Of a DNA stretch of 64,000 bases, positions 22,197 to 33,925 are shown piece by piece. Under the pieces are notes generated by a model. It worked only from the letters and a program-made list of their open reading frames with translations, was not told where the DNA came from and did not search any database. The DNA is taken from the NCBI GenBank assembly GCA_009760855.2, contig WPIO01000100.1, positions 886,001 through 950,000 of the forward strand, written 5' to 3'. The position numbers and the translations under genes are program-made. Numbering within the stretch: the stretch's first letter is position 1; every line of letters begins with the position of its first letter. Source of the stretch: Cristatella mucedo. Lineage: Eukaryota; Bryozoa; Phylactolaemata; Cristatellidae.

Positions 22197-22524
22197 CGTC
22201 GTTGCGACCGTTCACCGTGGCCAGAAGCGAAGTTAAAGGATCTATCGCCGAAATGCTCCAATTCAGTGCGAGGGACGGTGAGATGACTAGATACTGAGGA
22301 GCGGATGGTGTATTAGTACATCGGTGGAGGAGCAAGGAGGCAGAATGCGTAGGCTGGCTGGTGCAAGCGACCTGTTTGCGAGACAGAGGATCTTGAAAGC
22401 GATCCGATGCTTTAGACGGTAGCCGATGAAGCTCAGAATGAAGTGGTACTTTGTATTATTATATTATTTTATATTGTTATGTTATATTATATATTATTAT
22501 ATAATATTATTGTATTATTATAGT

Positions 22525-23260
22525 GATAGTTTGTGATATTCTGTATCGCCGTCTGTAACTCCACAAAGCCACAAAGACCACGTAGGTGATACGCAAGAGA
22601 GCTTTGCAAAGCACACTGACAGCCTAAGCGGCTTTCGGTACGCATTTAGTAGCCAACAGCAGATTTTATCTCACGCCACGAAGAGAAAGTGGGTAGTATC
22701 AATAGAGTCAGAAGATCAGGTGAGGTAGAGACTAACATCGAAGTAGCAGCTTAAGACGGCTAGAAAGAATGTGTCGTAGTCGGCAGCAGAAGAGTAATTG
22801 TCGTTGCGCAAGAATCGTGGAAGTGTTTTCCACAGTCTAGGACCTGCAGAGCAAACACTTCTGTCGCCAACAGTCTTTCAGCAGAGGAATGGAACAGCTC
22901 ATTTATTGTCCACACCGGACCTGAGGGCGCGATGATGCTGGAACTAGTGCAGCAGTTCAGCTAGGCATCGAGGAGCCAAGCCGTGGCCTTGGCCTTGTGG
23001 ATCAGCGGAAGAACTTTGCTCTGCATCCATTGATCAACCGGCACCCACCCTAGCTCTTTTAGCAAAGAATCAAGCTAGCCTTGCAGCCCTATTCACAGCC
23101 AGCTGCAGTAGCCCAGCGGGTTTTTTTGGTTGCCCAGCCAAAAGGGAATCACAACTATTTAGCCGAGACTGAAGTAATGAGCTATTTAAATTTTTGTACG
23201 CCACCGTGGAAGACAATTCCTAATTTCAGGTAGGAAGGAATCGAACGTGATAGCTAGCTG
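22525..23260 (-). mobile_element. LINE family B 3' fragment, minus strand
   Basis: Matches the 3' third of LINE B copy 1: the CACAAAGCCACAAAGACCAC end and the GCTTTCGGTACGC, TTTATTGTCCA and GCCCAGCCAAAAGGGAATCA blocks. It is truncated before the RT core. Confidence 0.75.
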
Positions 23261-23261
23261 T

Positions 23262-23415
23262 GTGATGTGCAAAGTTACGTCTTTGACGAGAGACAAGACG
23301 AACTGGTAAGTTTTGCACCAGTTGCAGACGAGACTTAAGGCACTCGCCATTAGTCCTGTATAAACGGAGTGGCAGTAATTCAGATGTGATGTCACAATTT
23401 CGTGAATCGATTTAG
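23262..23415 (-). mobile_element. L2-type RT C-terminal fragment, minus strand
   Basis: A minus-strand frame (VTSHLNYCHSVYTGL) corresponds to the conserved VTSRLDFCNSLLTGL block of LINE A. It is adjacent to the family B fragment and may be a recombined piece. Confidence 0.6.
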
Positions 23416-24050
23416 ATGTGGTACACTCTTTTTGTTATCGGGTGCTGATTTTGGCAATGTTCCTTAGCGTAATGTCGGCTGAAAAAACTGCTTAGGAAAC
23501 TTGCTCATCCAACGGCAAATTGTTTCGATTTAGCTCGCCCAGATTTCAAGCAGCCGTCACGGACACGATGAAACAATCTTGAGGGTGAGATACTTCAACT
23601 TTCGGATGACACCATGTTTGCCCATAGTTATTCATTTTTTTTATCATGGCTGAGATTCAGAAATTTTGTGAATTTATTCTCTCTCTGCCAATGGATCCTC
23701 ATTTAAGTCAGAGGAAGAAAACTTGTTAACCTTTTGCACCAACACCGCCGAGCTGAGAATCGGGAACTGTAGCTCGTAGCGGCCACTAGTCAGCTTCGCA
23801 CTCTCCCTCGTGCTTGCTCGTCGTTTAATCTCAGTTCCACCTTTCTAGGCTGCTAACAAAAGAAGCCCGAGTCTCCGCCAAGGATCAGAAGTTGCAAGGG
23901 GTAAATGCCTTCAAGGGACGAGGCCTTTAGACGCGTGTAGAAAACCTGCAACCACTGCAAATCACTGGTCTATTCTCTTCTTCAGCAATTCACGGTAACT
24001 CGCTGCTTGCTGGTCCACCGGCCTGTGCAATCAGGCGCTGACAGTTAGTG
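23416..24050. other. Intergenic region, no gene seen
   Basis: Mixed composition with no recognisable ORF or repeat. Confidence 0.4.
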
Positions 24051-24705
24051 CTAAAATCTGCAGCTAGGCTTATCTGTCGTGATTTTTGTAGTTGCCACAT
24101 CACTCCACTTCTCGTCGACTTGCATTGGCTCCCAACCCAGCAGAGCATTGACTTAAAGGCTCTATCACTCTTGTCACTCACGTTAGGTCCCGTCATTCTG
24201 GTCATTAGGTCACATTAGGACATTAGGTCCCGTCTCTTGCTCCAGCCCACCTACCAGAACTGCTCCGAAAACCAGGCTAGGCATTGTGACACCTGCTATT
24301 CTGAATTAAATCGTTTAGCTATATGAACCTCAAATCCTTTAGAGGCTTCGCTTTCATTTCGTATACTGCCAAGCCTGAAACTCGCTCCTGAATGACGGTA
24401 CGACATCGATGACTTGTCGACATTTAAAAAGAAGAGTTAACCACGCACCTGCTTTGACAGCATTTGGTTGGTCCTTGCGATTTGTCCATTATGTATTTAT
24501 GCGTTCTGACGCCATGCTAGTTGCCACTAACCAAATTTACGTGTTAATACTTCGCATGTCACCTCTTATGCTTGTTGACATTGTGTATGGTACCACTTAC
24601 AATTTGATCGGCTTCTTTCACAGCCTATATAAAGTGCATAGAAATATATTAAGTCCAATTAGGGTGCTGTATAGATGAATTATTATTATTATATCTAACT
24701 GAACT
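24050..24705 (+). mobile_element. LINE family A 3' fragment, diverged
   Basis: CAGCTAGGCTTATCTGTCGTG and CTTCTCGTCGACTTGCATTGG match the RT C-terminal coding part. It ends near AAGTGCATAGAAATATATTAAGTCCAATTAGGGTGCTGTATAGATG plus ATTATT. It contains stops and indels. Confidence 0.78.
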
Positions 24706-24779
24706 GTAGCACCAGAATCAGATACATCGTGCCTTCTGGTTCTCTGTGGGCAACACATTAGCTGGTTTTTATTCCTAAG

Positions 24780-25035
24780 CTTAAAGACCGTTGGCGACAG
24801 AAACCTTTGCTCTGCAGGTCCGAGACTGAGGAACTCAAGCAATTCTTTTGCAGCGAAATCTGCTCTCCTGCTGCCGAATTTGGCACATCCTTTCCAGCCG
24901 CCTTGAGCTGCTCCGTCTGTTGACTAACCCAACGCATACCGAAAGCCGCTTAGATTTTGTGTGTGCCACGAAAACTCTGCTACGTAATACCCACTAGCCT
25001 TCGCCATTTTGTAGATGTTCCAGACGAAGATATAT
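24780..25035 (+). mobile_element. LINE family B 3' fragment
   Basis: GACCGTTGGCGACAGAAACC, CTCTGCAGGTCC and ATACCGAAAGCCGCTTAG are the reverse complement of family B blocks at 6830-6860 and 6450. It ends near GATGTTCCAGACGAAGATAT. Confidence 0.65.
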
Positions 25036-25040
25036 ACAAT

Positions 25041-25195
25041 ATATAATTCATTTTTATAGCGTCCCAAGAAAACTTAATCTGTATTCAGGCGCTTCACAAG
25101 TGCCAGGTGGCTCGAGCCCACGACCTCGGTAGTCAATTGCATTCACCTTAACATTGGTCGGGTCGAGCATCGTCGACACTGGCCCAAACTAGCAT
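25041..25195 (-). mobile_element. SINE2 copy, minus strand
   Basis: Plus-strand ATAATTCATTTTTATAGCG..TTCAGGCGCTTCAC is the reverse of the SINE2 tail. GTGGCTCGAGCCCACGACCTCGG is the inverted B box. Confidence 0.8.
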
Positions 25196-25741
25196 CTACA
25201 TGCATACACATATCTTCTGCCATGTAGAAGCCAGGCACAAAGTATGTGTAAGAGTGTATACACGTACACGACGTCTCGCGCGCTACCGTGCTCGCCGCAG
25301 AGTTGTTTCCGAAGATTGGCCGTGCCCTCAACGAGGACAGTCACCGTCGGAGATTCCATGCTTCGAAGTCGGTGAAGATTGATCCAAGGAAAGAAAGATC
25401 GAATGGAACAAGATCCACGCCGCCGCGCCGAGCCTCGGAGCCGAAGCTGCGCTACGATCGCACTGCGGCTCTCAAAACGCTGCGTCGTCGCTGCCAGCAC
25501 GATGACCCGACGGCAACATCGTTACTCATCGGATTGCGATCTCCCATTAAACTGCCAGCCATTCCTGGCAGCGATTTCGCTGGCATGCCGGTGACGCGGC
25601 TCTCGGCCTGAGGGGAGCGCACTCACCGTGTCCAGGCTGGACCTCCGAGCGACGGCAACGACAGCTGCACGGGACGATAGCAACGATGCGTGAGCCGCCG
25701 CCGCCGCCTCAGCTGCTCGATGGTGCATCGCGTCGAGACGC

Positions 25742-25780
<39 letters not shown>

Positions 25781-26847
25781 CACGCGTCCCCTAGGCTAAG
25801 AGCCGGCAGGAGAGGCGCGAAGTCTGACCGCGGCCGTTTCCTCGAGCTCCTAAACCCGATGCTAAGCACGAGCGCACGCTGCATTCGCTGCTGCGCACGT
25901 GCCGTCCGTCCGGCGGCCGTCTGTGGGAAGCGGACGCGTAGCCGGCGGCGCCTCGTCGGCGGCGACGGCGAACTCGGTCGGTCGGTCGGCGGCGTGGGGC
26001 GGCGGCGGCGGCTGCAGCGCGGCCACCCGCCGCCCCCCCCCGTCACCCCACGGCCGATGCTAGCGCGAGGACGGACGCGCCACCTGCACGTAGCAGAGCG
26101 GCTACGCAGGGTCGATCGCGGGCCGTGGGCGAACGCCGGTGCCAAATTAATCGAACACGGGCTCCGAGGCTCCAATCCTCCCTCCCCCCAAGAAGAATTC
26201 GAGGCAAGCGCGGGCCGCGAAAGCCAATTGGCGAGCGCGAGCGCTCCGCACAGTCAAAGCGAAACCGGAAATAGTCGCCAGTACATCCAGCAGCATGCGA
26301 CCGGAGAGCGGCCAAGAACGGGAGAGATATGCCATCAGCGGTCGCAAGTTCCCAGGTCTCGAGCGGTGCAAAGTGAAGGGCTCGATCGGCCCCGGGTTTA
26401 TGGCTGCCGAAGATAATCGTAACTTCCTGTTCAAAAATATGTCGCCTCTAACTTGAAGTCGATTGTGCAATTGCAGGCCGCTACTCGGACGACGATGCAG
26501 CCGGTCGCGACGCCGCGTCCTCGCTAGCTGCCGCTCCTCCGCCGCCCGCCCCGCTCTCGAATCCGGCTCTCAGCGGTCGCAGACGCAGAGCAGAAAAGGC
26601 GACCGGAAATGGCCGCTCCTCGACGCGCAGCAGCAGCAGCAGGGTCCGCTGCTCAATACTCAATAGCGGGAGGGGGGAGGAATGCGAGACGGCTAGGATC
26701 CGATTAGTAGAGCTGTGCAACAAGAACTGCCTGCGCCGCCACCGCCATTGCCGAGAGCAGCCGCCTCGCCTCGGGACCGGCGTTTGGGTCGGAGCAGCGG
26801 CGGCGCCGTGTGCATAAACGGCGCGACGGTTCTCGGATAAAAGGCAG
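25196..26847. other. CpG-rich island with CGG and GGTC repeats
   Basis: About 1.5 kb is very CpG-dense, with a (CGG)n run at 25741-25778 and GGTCGGTCGGTCGG at about 25976. Open frames on both strands (up to 217 codons on minus) are Arg, Ala and Pro biased and lack domains. It may be a promoter island. Confidence 0.35.
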
Positions 26848-27150
<303 letters not shown>

Positions 27151-27515
27151 CTTGTGCACAGGTGCCATCGGGTAGCTCGCCACCCAGTCCCGTTAGTTCG
27201 CGGCAAGTCCCGACGGCGGGCCGCGCCAGGAGCGCCCCTGGGTGCCTTCGCCAATTTCGGCGGCTATATCGGCGGCGAGACGTTGCCGCTTTTGACGATT
27301 ACGTCACGGCGCATCTCGAGCACTGGCCGGCGGCGAGCTCCGCCCACGAGGAGGCACCGAGCGCCGTCTGGCGGCGGCGGCCAAGGCGTGACCTCGACGT
27401 CGCGTCTCGGCCCGTCTCGGGGCACCCCGACCGCCGCAGCGCAGGCGCTGCCGCGCGAAGCTTCTGGGTTCAGGTCCTGTCATCTCGCGGACAGGCGCGA
27501 GAGGACGGATGATAA
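27151..27515. other. CpG-rich segment, no gene recognised
   Basis: GC-rich DNA continues after the microsatellite. Open frames have no domain. Confidence 0.3.
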
Positions 27516-27517
27516 TA

Positions 27518-27695
27518 ACAACATTAATAGTAATAAAATTAGATATAGCGCTTTTAGAGAACTCAATCTCTTTCTTGGGAAACTTTACATTTGCTGCAAG
27601 GGAAGCACGATCGAATGGTTAGTGGTAGCGTGCTCAATGGACAACAAGCATAATGTGGTTACGGGTGACATGCGCAGGGTCAGCATGCATGGTCG
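27518..27695 (-). mobile_element. LINE family A 3' tail, minus strand
   Basis: Inverted tail TAATAATAAC-type is followed by AGAGAACTCAATCTCTTTC, ACTTTACATTTGCTGC and GGTTAGTGGTAGCG, the reverse of the LINE A 3' UTR. Confidence 0.8.
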
Positions 27696-28618
27696 GTGGC
27701 GTAGGCCCAACTCGATCACGCCAAGGACACCGCAAAAGGGTAGCAATAGCCACTCTGAGCAACGCCGTGCACAAGCACGCGCTACGCGCGAGCCCGGCGG
27801 ACACTCGCTTCCATGCCTTATTCGACGCTCGTACTGTCGTGCTCGTGCTCCGTCGGGATCTCGCGAGAGAGAAAGAGAGAAAGAGAGTGAGAGAGAGACA
27901 GAGCTCTTTGCTGAATTGAGATAGACCTCGTGGCAGGCGCGAACTGTCTTATTAGTCCTGCGAACGCTCTGTCGCAGCGGCTGTAGCCTCATGCCACAAA
28001 CGAAGCGTACGCAACAGGCGCCAGTCCTAGGAAGCGCGTGACAAATACTGGCGAGAGCGTCAGCAATCAAGCAAGGAAGGTAAGCTGATTGAAAATGCCT
28101 CAGTTCTTCAGCCGCAGAAGTATTTGCCGATCTGTGGAGTGGGCTATGCAATAAACAAAATTCCCACTGCAGGATTGCAAATCGCGGCCTGGGTCTGAGC
28201 GAGCGAGCTCTTGAGACCCGCCCGTTCTGTCGTAATATAACAGTTCTATATCGTTAATTTAAATCAGTTCATTCCGTGGCCAAGGAGAAGCACGTTTTTA
28301 CAGCCTGGCCGTGACATGAGCTAAAAGCTCGAAGTGAATTTGACTGACCGTAGCTACAGAGGCGCCCATTACACGTGGTCTAAGCCAACAATTGCGATGT
28401 ATCCGCTTTCGGTGCTTTTTTTCAGGAATCACTGAGGATCTCAGACAGTGTCAGAACCCTATAAATTTAGCCTGCCCTCGTCGTCTCGCTGCCCCCCTCC
28501 AGCCCCTCTGCCGATGTTAATAAAAGAATAGATAAAATAATAAATTGAATATATTAATAAAATAAATAAATTATATTAAATTAAATTAATTTAGTACATT
28601 AATAAAAGAAGCCTACGG
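27696..28618. other. Spacer, mixed then AT-rich, no gene
   Basis: A small GA tract lies at about 27868-27903. 28500-28600 is AT-rich. No supported gene. Confidence 0.35.
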
Positions 28619-28929
28619 CAGCGGTTCTTAGCCTGTGGGTCGCGACCCCGTTTGGGGGTCGAATGACCCTTTCACAGGGGTCGCCTAAGGTCATCGAAAA
28701 ACACGAACATTTCCGATGGTCTTACGAACCGAGACAGCGTTCCTCTATCCGTCTCCAAATGGGTCCACCCACACGCAGATACGTCCGCATACGAGTACTC
28801 GGCGTGGTGACATTGAAAAGCCGGCGAGATTATTGGCCAGGTTACGCGAGTAATTTTGTGGTTGGGGGTCGCCGCAACATGAGGAACTGTACTTAAGGTT
28901 CGCGGCATTAGGTAGGTTGAGGACCATTG
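28619..28929 (+). mobile_element. SPIN-like hAT miniature element, copy 2
   Basis: CAGCGGTTCTTAGCCTGTGG is followed by GGTCGCGACCCC, GGGGTCGAATGACCC, TTTCACAGGGGTCGCC, GTGGTTGGGGGTCGCC, GCGGCATTAGGTAGG and terminal TTGAGGACCATTG. Flanks GCCTACGG and GTCAACGG form a decayed 8-bp duplication (6 of 8). It is 311 bp long with no coding capacity, and is longer internally than copy 1. Confidence 0.85.
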
Positions 28930-29440
28930 GTCAACGGTAGGTGTTTGCTTTCGGCTACTCCGCCTCCCAAGGCGCTATCGTGCACTGACGCCGGGATTTC
29001 CTTCCTTCCTTCGTTGCAGGTTCTTATTGCATCTGTCTTTGATAAATCTCCGTCGCTGGCAGCCGTTGCAGACAGCGTCCTTCTAGGTTTCCGTAGTGAA
29101 TTGCGAACCCCTGAGGGCTTCCCCTGCGACTTCACGTCCCCTTGTTCTCGTTCCTTTAGTTTCCTCCCTCGGCGTTGCCACCCTTTCGCTCGGCGCAGAT
29201 CGTGGTCGAGCTCCTTTAGCTGCACCTCGAAGTCATTAGGATACCTTTTTTGATATAAAAAATGGAACGTGATTGACGCACGTTACAAAACGATCAAACA
29301 ACTCCCCATGCACCATTGCTCAAATCCCCTCGATTTCGGCAGGTCAATCACAATCGAACAGGTCATTGTCTCGCTAATCAAGTATTGCCTACCGTGCGTT
29401 CGGTTAGACACTCTGAGCGACATGACGCGAAGACCCGATT
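28930..29440 (-). other. Unassigned region with a minus-strand reading frame
   Basis: From about 29250 down to 28930, a minus frame reads a Lys/Arg/Glu-rich sequence (for example ELDHDLRRAKGWQRRGRK). It has uneven composition and no family hallmark, and it runs into the SPIN-like element. It could be a broken exon or a mobile-element relic. Confidence 0.2.
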
Positions 29441-29643
29441 ATTGGGCGGTAATTTTGACCTGTGTTTGCTTTGACCGAGACATGGCGGAAATCAATCAAT
29501 CGTCCGACCATGGCCGACGCAACCTCGACGGAAGTCTTCCACTTCCATACCCCCAAATCATATAATTATAATAATACCTGTAGTTTGATTCGCACAGAAG
29601 AGAGCCAGCCGATGACCACCACCAACAGTTTATTACGACGCAC

Positions 29644-29676
29644 GGAGCCGAAGGGCGCACGGCTCCCTTCGGCCCC
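29644..29676. repeat. 12-bp inverted repeat with 9-nt loop
   Basis: GGAGCCGAAGGG pairs with CCCTTCGGCCCC (11 of 12) around a 9-base loop. Confidence 0.75.
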
Positions 29677-29879
29677 TATTCTCACTCGACTCCTCTGCCA
29701 GGTTGGCGTTCCCTCCTCGCCCACTCCCTCCCAACCACATCTCCTCCCGTGAGTTGGCTGGAGGACAAAGCCCGCCTCTGTCCATGCCACATCGCAGCTG
29801 TGCACCGGCCCCTCTCGGTGATGCTCCTAACAGCTCACCAGTGGCTTATCAGGGGAGCCTGCATACAATACACACATAC

Positions 29880-29975
29880 ATACGTACATACGAACTGCAA
29901 TACCCTCAGAGAACTAAATCTCTGTCTAGGCACTTTACAGATGCTGCATTTAAGGAACTAGATCAATAAAAACCG
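29880..29975 (-). mobile_element. LINE family A 3' tail, minus strand, nested
   Basis: CCCTCAGAGAACTAAATCTCTGTCTAGGCACTTTACAG is an inverted LINE A stem-loop. It lies within the interruption of the endonuclease fragment. Confidence 0.65.
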
Positions 29976-30649
29976 GAGAAGTCGCCCCTGTCGCCTGTTC
30001 CTAACTCAATTACAAACCGTTAGCTGTCTTCTCGAAGCTTTATTTCGAATCTCTTGTTTTGTGTAACTCCGACAAAAAGCTGCAAATGATGGCAGTAATC
30101 TATCGCCCATCAGGCACCAAGTCCTTCCTGCAGCTAAAAGTTTTTGGATCTCATTTTGACTTGACGTGTGATAAACCAATCTTTCCTCGTTGTGGGCGAA
30201 TTTAGCATTCGTTTTGACGATTTAACTGATGTCTAAAGTGCCAAATTTTGAGCACTGACGGACTCATTTTCTCTTGTGTCTCGTGTGCATGACCCCACTC
30301 ACAAAAAGGTCACACACTCGATCAAGTTTTCTCCCACAAACATCATTCTATCATCTATTATTATCAAATGCAGCTCACCTGATCACCGGAGATCTCATTC
30401 AGTCTACAGCGTTTGCTTTCCTCTGCATGCAAAGTCGTCTGTAAAAAGCACGAAACCTGTTGACCCTAGACATCGATGCTGTCTGAGCGGAAAATAGCTT
30501 CTTCGCCCCGTGCTGCTTAATCCCCCTTACGACCTGCCATCCTTGGTAGAATGCTACAGCATGACACTAGCTGACATGCATGCTTTTAAGACACTTGCTG
30601 ACATGCTGGCACGTAGTGGGCTTAGTCAGAGGTGCAAACTCGTCAAGCA

Positions 30650-31290
30650 TATTAATAATAGTAATAATAATAATGCACTTGATAAAGCGCCCTCAGAGAA
30701 CTCAATCTCTTTCTCGACGCTTTACATTTGCTACAAAGGGAAATGCGATTGAATGGTGAGTAATCTTATTCTTGATAAACAACATTACATAACATGGTTA
30801 GGGGTGACATGCACAGGGTCAGCTTGCAAATGTGGTTAGTGGCAGCATGCACAGTGTCAGCTCGCATAAACACATGAAGGACGAATCGCAGGGACCCACC
30901 AAATGCTGTCCTAAATAGGTGTGCTTTTAAGTACTTTTTAAATGCGGTTAGGTCAGGGGATGTTGTGATGGAAGTCGAGAGTGAGTTCCAGGCTTTGGGG
31001 GCAGACGAACTAAATGCACGGTCTCCAAAGGATTTGAGGTTTGTACGAGGTATTGGTAGACTGTTGGATTCCGAAAAGCGGGTGGTACGAAGCTTGGCCT
31101 GATGGGGGAGTAAATCAGAGAGACAGGCTGGAGCCAAAGAATGAAGTGACCTTAAAGTGAGCGACAAAACCTTGAAGCCAATCCGTTGTTTGACTGGGAG
31201 CCAGTGCAGGTCGACGAGGAGTAGACTCCGTAGAATGCAGCACCGTCGCGGCGGCGGCAGCGGGTTGGGATCGTCGTCGTTTTTATCGTC
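30650..31290 (-). mobile_element. Chimeric LINE-A-derived non-autonomous element, copy 2, minus strand
   Basis: Reading on the minus strand from about 31290: GATAAAAACGACGACGATCC, a short CCG run, GGTGCTGCATTCT, and the junction GAGTCTACTCCTCG to the LINE A RT C-terminal part. This part is open for 133 codons at 31167-30766 with YAPKAWNSL-like SAPKAWNSLS. The 3' UTR, stem-loop and ATT tail follow, ending at about 30650. The 5' module is shared with the copy at 14487. Confidence 0.6.
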
Positions 31291-31413
31291 GGTTTACGGG
31301 GTATCTCAGGACTCTGTGTGCTCGGTCCGCTTCTTTTCACAGTTTACACTCTCCCTCTTGCCGCTTTGACCCTCAACCGCAAACTAGGCTTTCACTTCTA
31401 TGCAGACGACACT
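31291..31413 (+). mobile_element. LINE family A RT-core fragment
   Basis: Encodes the palm block (LGPLLFTVYTLPLA and LGFHFYADDT). It resumes plus-strand LINE A sequence after the minus-strand element, but about 1.1 kb of the intervening LINE is missing. Confidence 0.75.
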
Positions 31414-31685
31414 CGTAGACTGATAGCAGGTCGCAAAATACGCGTCTCAGCCACGACCGCTCTGTCGTGGAGAGCTGTACTGATTATAGTAATAATGATA
31501 AAAAACAATTAATACAATTTTGTTTGCACTTCGTATTGAGTAGAGCTTAATATCTATTGGAGTGCTTAACAACTCGCTGCAAGTGAATCAATATCCACGG
31601 GTTGAGTGACATGAGTGACATGCCCTGTGTCAAGCATACAAAAGCATGCATGTATCACGCCAAGGCGCGCTGAAGAGAGCGCGGA
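31414..31685. other. Short spacer
   Basis: AT-rich; nothing recognised. Confidence 0.35.
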
Positions 31686-31689
31686 GACA

Positions 31690-31850
31690 CTCGCGGCCAC
31701 CGTTTCGTAATAAAGTCTCTTTCTAGGCACTCTACATTTGCTCCAGAGGAAGCATAATCGAATGGTTATCGGTAGCATGCTGAATGAACAACAAGAATGA
31801 CGAGGTTAGAGCTGACATGCACAGAGTCAGCATGCAAATGCGGTTAATGA
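31690..31850 (-). mobile_element. LINE family A 3' tail, minus strand
   Basis: AAAGTCTCTTTCTAGGCACTCTACATTTGC, then GAATGGTTATCGGTAGCATGC and CATGCACAGAGTCAGC, match the inverted LINE A 3' UTR. Confidence 0.75.
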
Positions 31851-31854
31851 TAAT

Positions 31855-32005
31855 AGGAATACCTTTGTTACAGCACCGTCAGAGAACTCAATCTCTTTCT
31901 AGGCACTTTAAATTTGCTGCAAAGGAAGCATGATCGAATGGTTAGTGGTAGCAATGACAACAAGCATAACACGGCGGTGAAGTGACATGCACATGGTCAG
32001 CCCTT
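31855..32005 (-). mobile_element. LINE family A 3' tail, minus strand, tandem to the previous
   Basis: GTCAGAGAACTCAATCTCTTTC, CACTTTAAATTTGCTGC and GAATGGTTAGTGGTAGC. Two same-strand tails lie end to end. Confidence 0.78.
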
Positions 32006-32507
32006 TGACTAATAACGGGCACTGAATCCAGGCGCAGGTAAGCAGGCCAAGCAGACCGGAGCAAGGATACGGATATGACTCGCTCGTCTAGCGTTGGGAC
32101 GCTCGGATCGGCGAGCGAGAGTCGCCGGCTGTCTTGGCGACGAATTTCAGCGGTCCACGGGCTTTGCAGGTTTGACGCGGGTCGCACCGGGCGGCGGCGG
32201 CGAACAGCGGCGGCGGCCGCAGCTGCTGACGACGCCCTTGATGGAACGCGCCGACACGTCGTCGTCAGCCTCGAGTAGGGAGCAGTAGCAGCCTGCGCTT
32301 AGGGAGCAGAGCGTACATCCAGTCCGCTGCCTCGCGACAAGAATCTTCGAGAAGTGGGCGACGCCGGGTCGACCGTGAGTCGGTACGCACCGATTGGCAT
32401 CCTCGCCGCTACAACTGTGCCAGCCGCCGGAGAAGGCAAATTTGTCACGAGGTCGATTCGGCCTGACGGACTGAGCAGATGAATGGAGGCTGGCTGCTGA
32501 ACGGAGC
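32006..32507. other. CpG-rich segment, no gene recognised
   Basis: GC-rich with Arg/Ala-biased frames. No domain. Confidence 0.3.
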
Positions 32508-32850
<343 letters not shown>

Positions 32851-33311
32851 GAGTAAGAGATCGCCAAGTGAGCGGTGATGGAGAAGAGCTAGCGGCGTCG
32901 CTAATGGCACTCGTTTTTGCCGCCTTCTTCCAGCGCAACCGAGCTAGTCCTACCCCCCCCCCACAGCGTTCCGGCTAAACAACCTTGGCGACGGTGCACG
33001 CCACGTGACCAATAATCTCGGCCGACGCCTGGGCAGATGTCGCTATATTACAAGCGCAGAACGAGCGAGCGTAGCAGATAGCCGCCGCAAGCCGCGTTCG
33101 CATGCGGGACCAGCTCCTCCATCGGCCACTATCGCACCACACGCGTGCGTAGAACGTGGTTCCGCGGAGCCGCACAGCGTGGTGAGTATCGCGGTGCCAG
33201 CGTGCGAGCGCAGCCCCGTCGACGGGCACCGACTTCCCTCGGGAGGTGCAGCCATTGCGGCTGCGGCACTGCGAGCGCGACACTGCTAGCTGCGTTACGG
33301 CTGCGGCAGCT

Positions 33312-33366
33312 CTGCTCCGGTACCGGTGCTGCGGCGGTCGCGTCCGCAGCACCGGTACCGGAGCAG
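33312..33366. repeat. Perfect 22-bp inverted repeat with 11-nt loop
   Basis: Arms 33312-33333 and 33345-33366 are exact reverse complements. Each contains the self-complementary CCGGTACCGG. It would form a very stable stem-loop. Confidence 0.9.
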
Positions 33367-33680
33367 CGCTAGCGGCTGGGGCTACGGCACCGGCTGCAGC
33401 GCCGCATTGCTGCAGCATCCGCATTCCTTTGGCGTAACCTGCGAAGCCCAAGGGTTCGTCTGCGCCGGCAGCCGCAGACTAGCCGGAGGAGGAGGAGGAG
33501 GAGGCAGCACTAAGACGCCGCGAGTGCGCTCGCGGGCGCGCTCGCGGCAGACTTTGCAGACGTCTGCAGCGAGCGCATGTGACGTATGCAGCAGGGCTGA
33601 GCCACATCTAGCGCAGCGTGAGCGTGCGCGACAGACGCAAGGCTTCTCGCTCGCCTGCAGCCGCGAGCCGCCGAGCGGGA

Positions 33681-33925
33681 GCCTCAGGTCTGCGCCTCAG
33701 GTCTGCGCCTCAGGTCTGCGCCTCAGGTCTGCGCCTCAGGTCTGCGCCTCAGGTCTGCGGGTCTGCGCCTCAGGTCTGCGCCTCAGGTCTGCGCCTCAGG
33801 TCTGCGCCTCAGGTCTGCGCCTCAGGTCTGCGCCTCAGGTCTGCGCCTCAGGTCTGCGCCTCAGGTCTGCGCCTCAGGTCTGCGCCTCAGGTCTGCGCCT
33901 CAGGTCTGCGCCTCAGGTCTGCGCC
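33681..33925 (+). repeat. 13-bp minisatellite, about 19 copies
   Basis: The unit GCCTCAGGTCTGC repeats almost without change, with one irregular unit (a GGTCTGCG extension) near 33756. The 13-base period gives a 13-residue repeat in every frame. Confidence 0.97.

Larger units (their letters stand above)
29450..30645 (+). mobile_element. LINE family A endonuclease-region fragment, interrupted
   Basis: Two blocks are collinear with the best copy. 29450-29570 corresponds to the LALTETW..INCPTIKDATP region. 29985-30645 runs from the SPKKKLPMVAVVYRPPGT block through the HGPTHIKGHTLDQIFS block to the ADTLDEF region. Between them, about 410 bp of other sequence is inserted. Many frameshifts. Confidence 0.7.

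Noticed and set aside
25522-26175. 217-codon minus-strand frame and 185-codon plus frame in a CpG island
   Set aside because: Mutual shadows with Arg/Ala/Pro bias; no recognisable domain.
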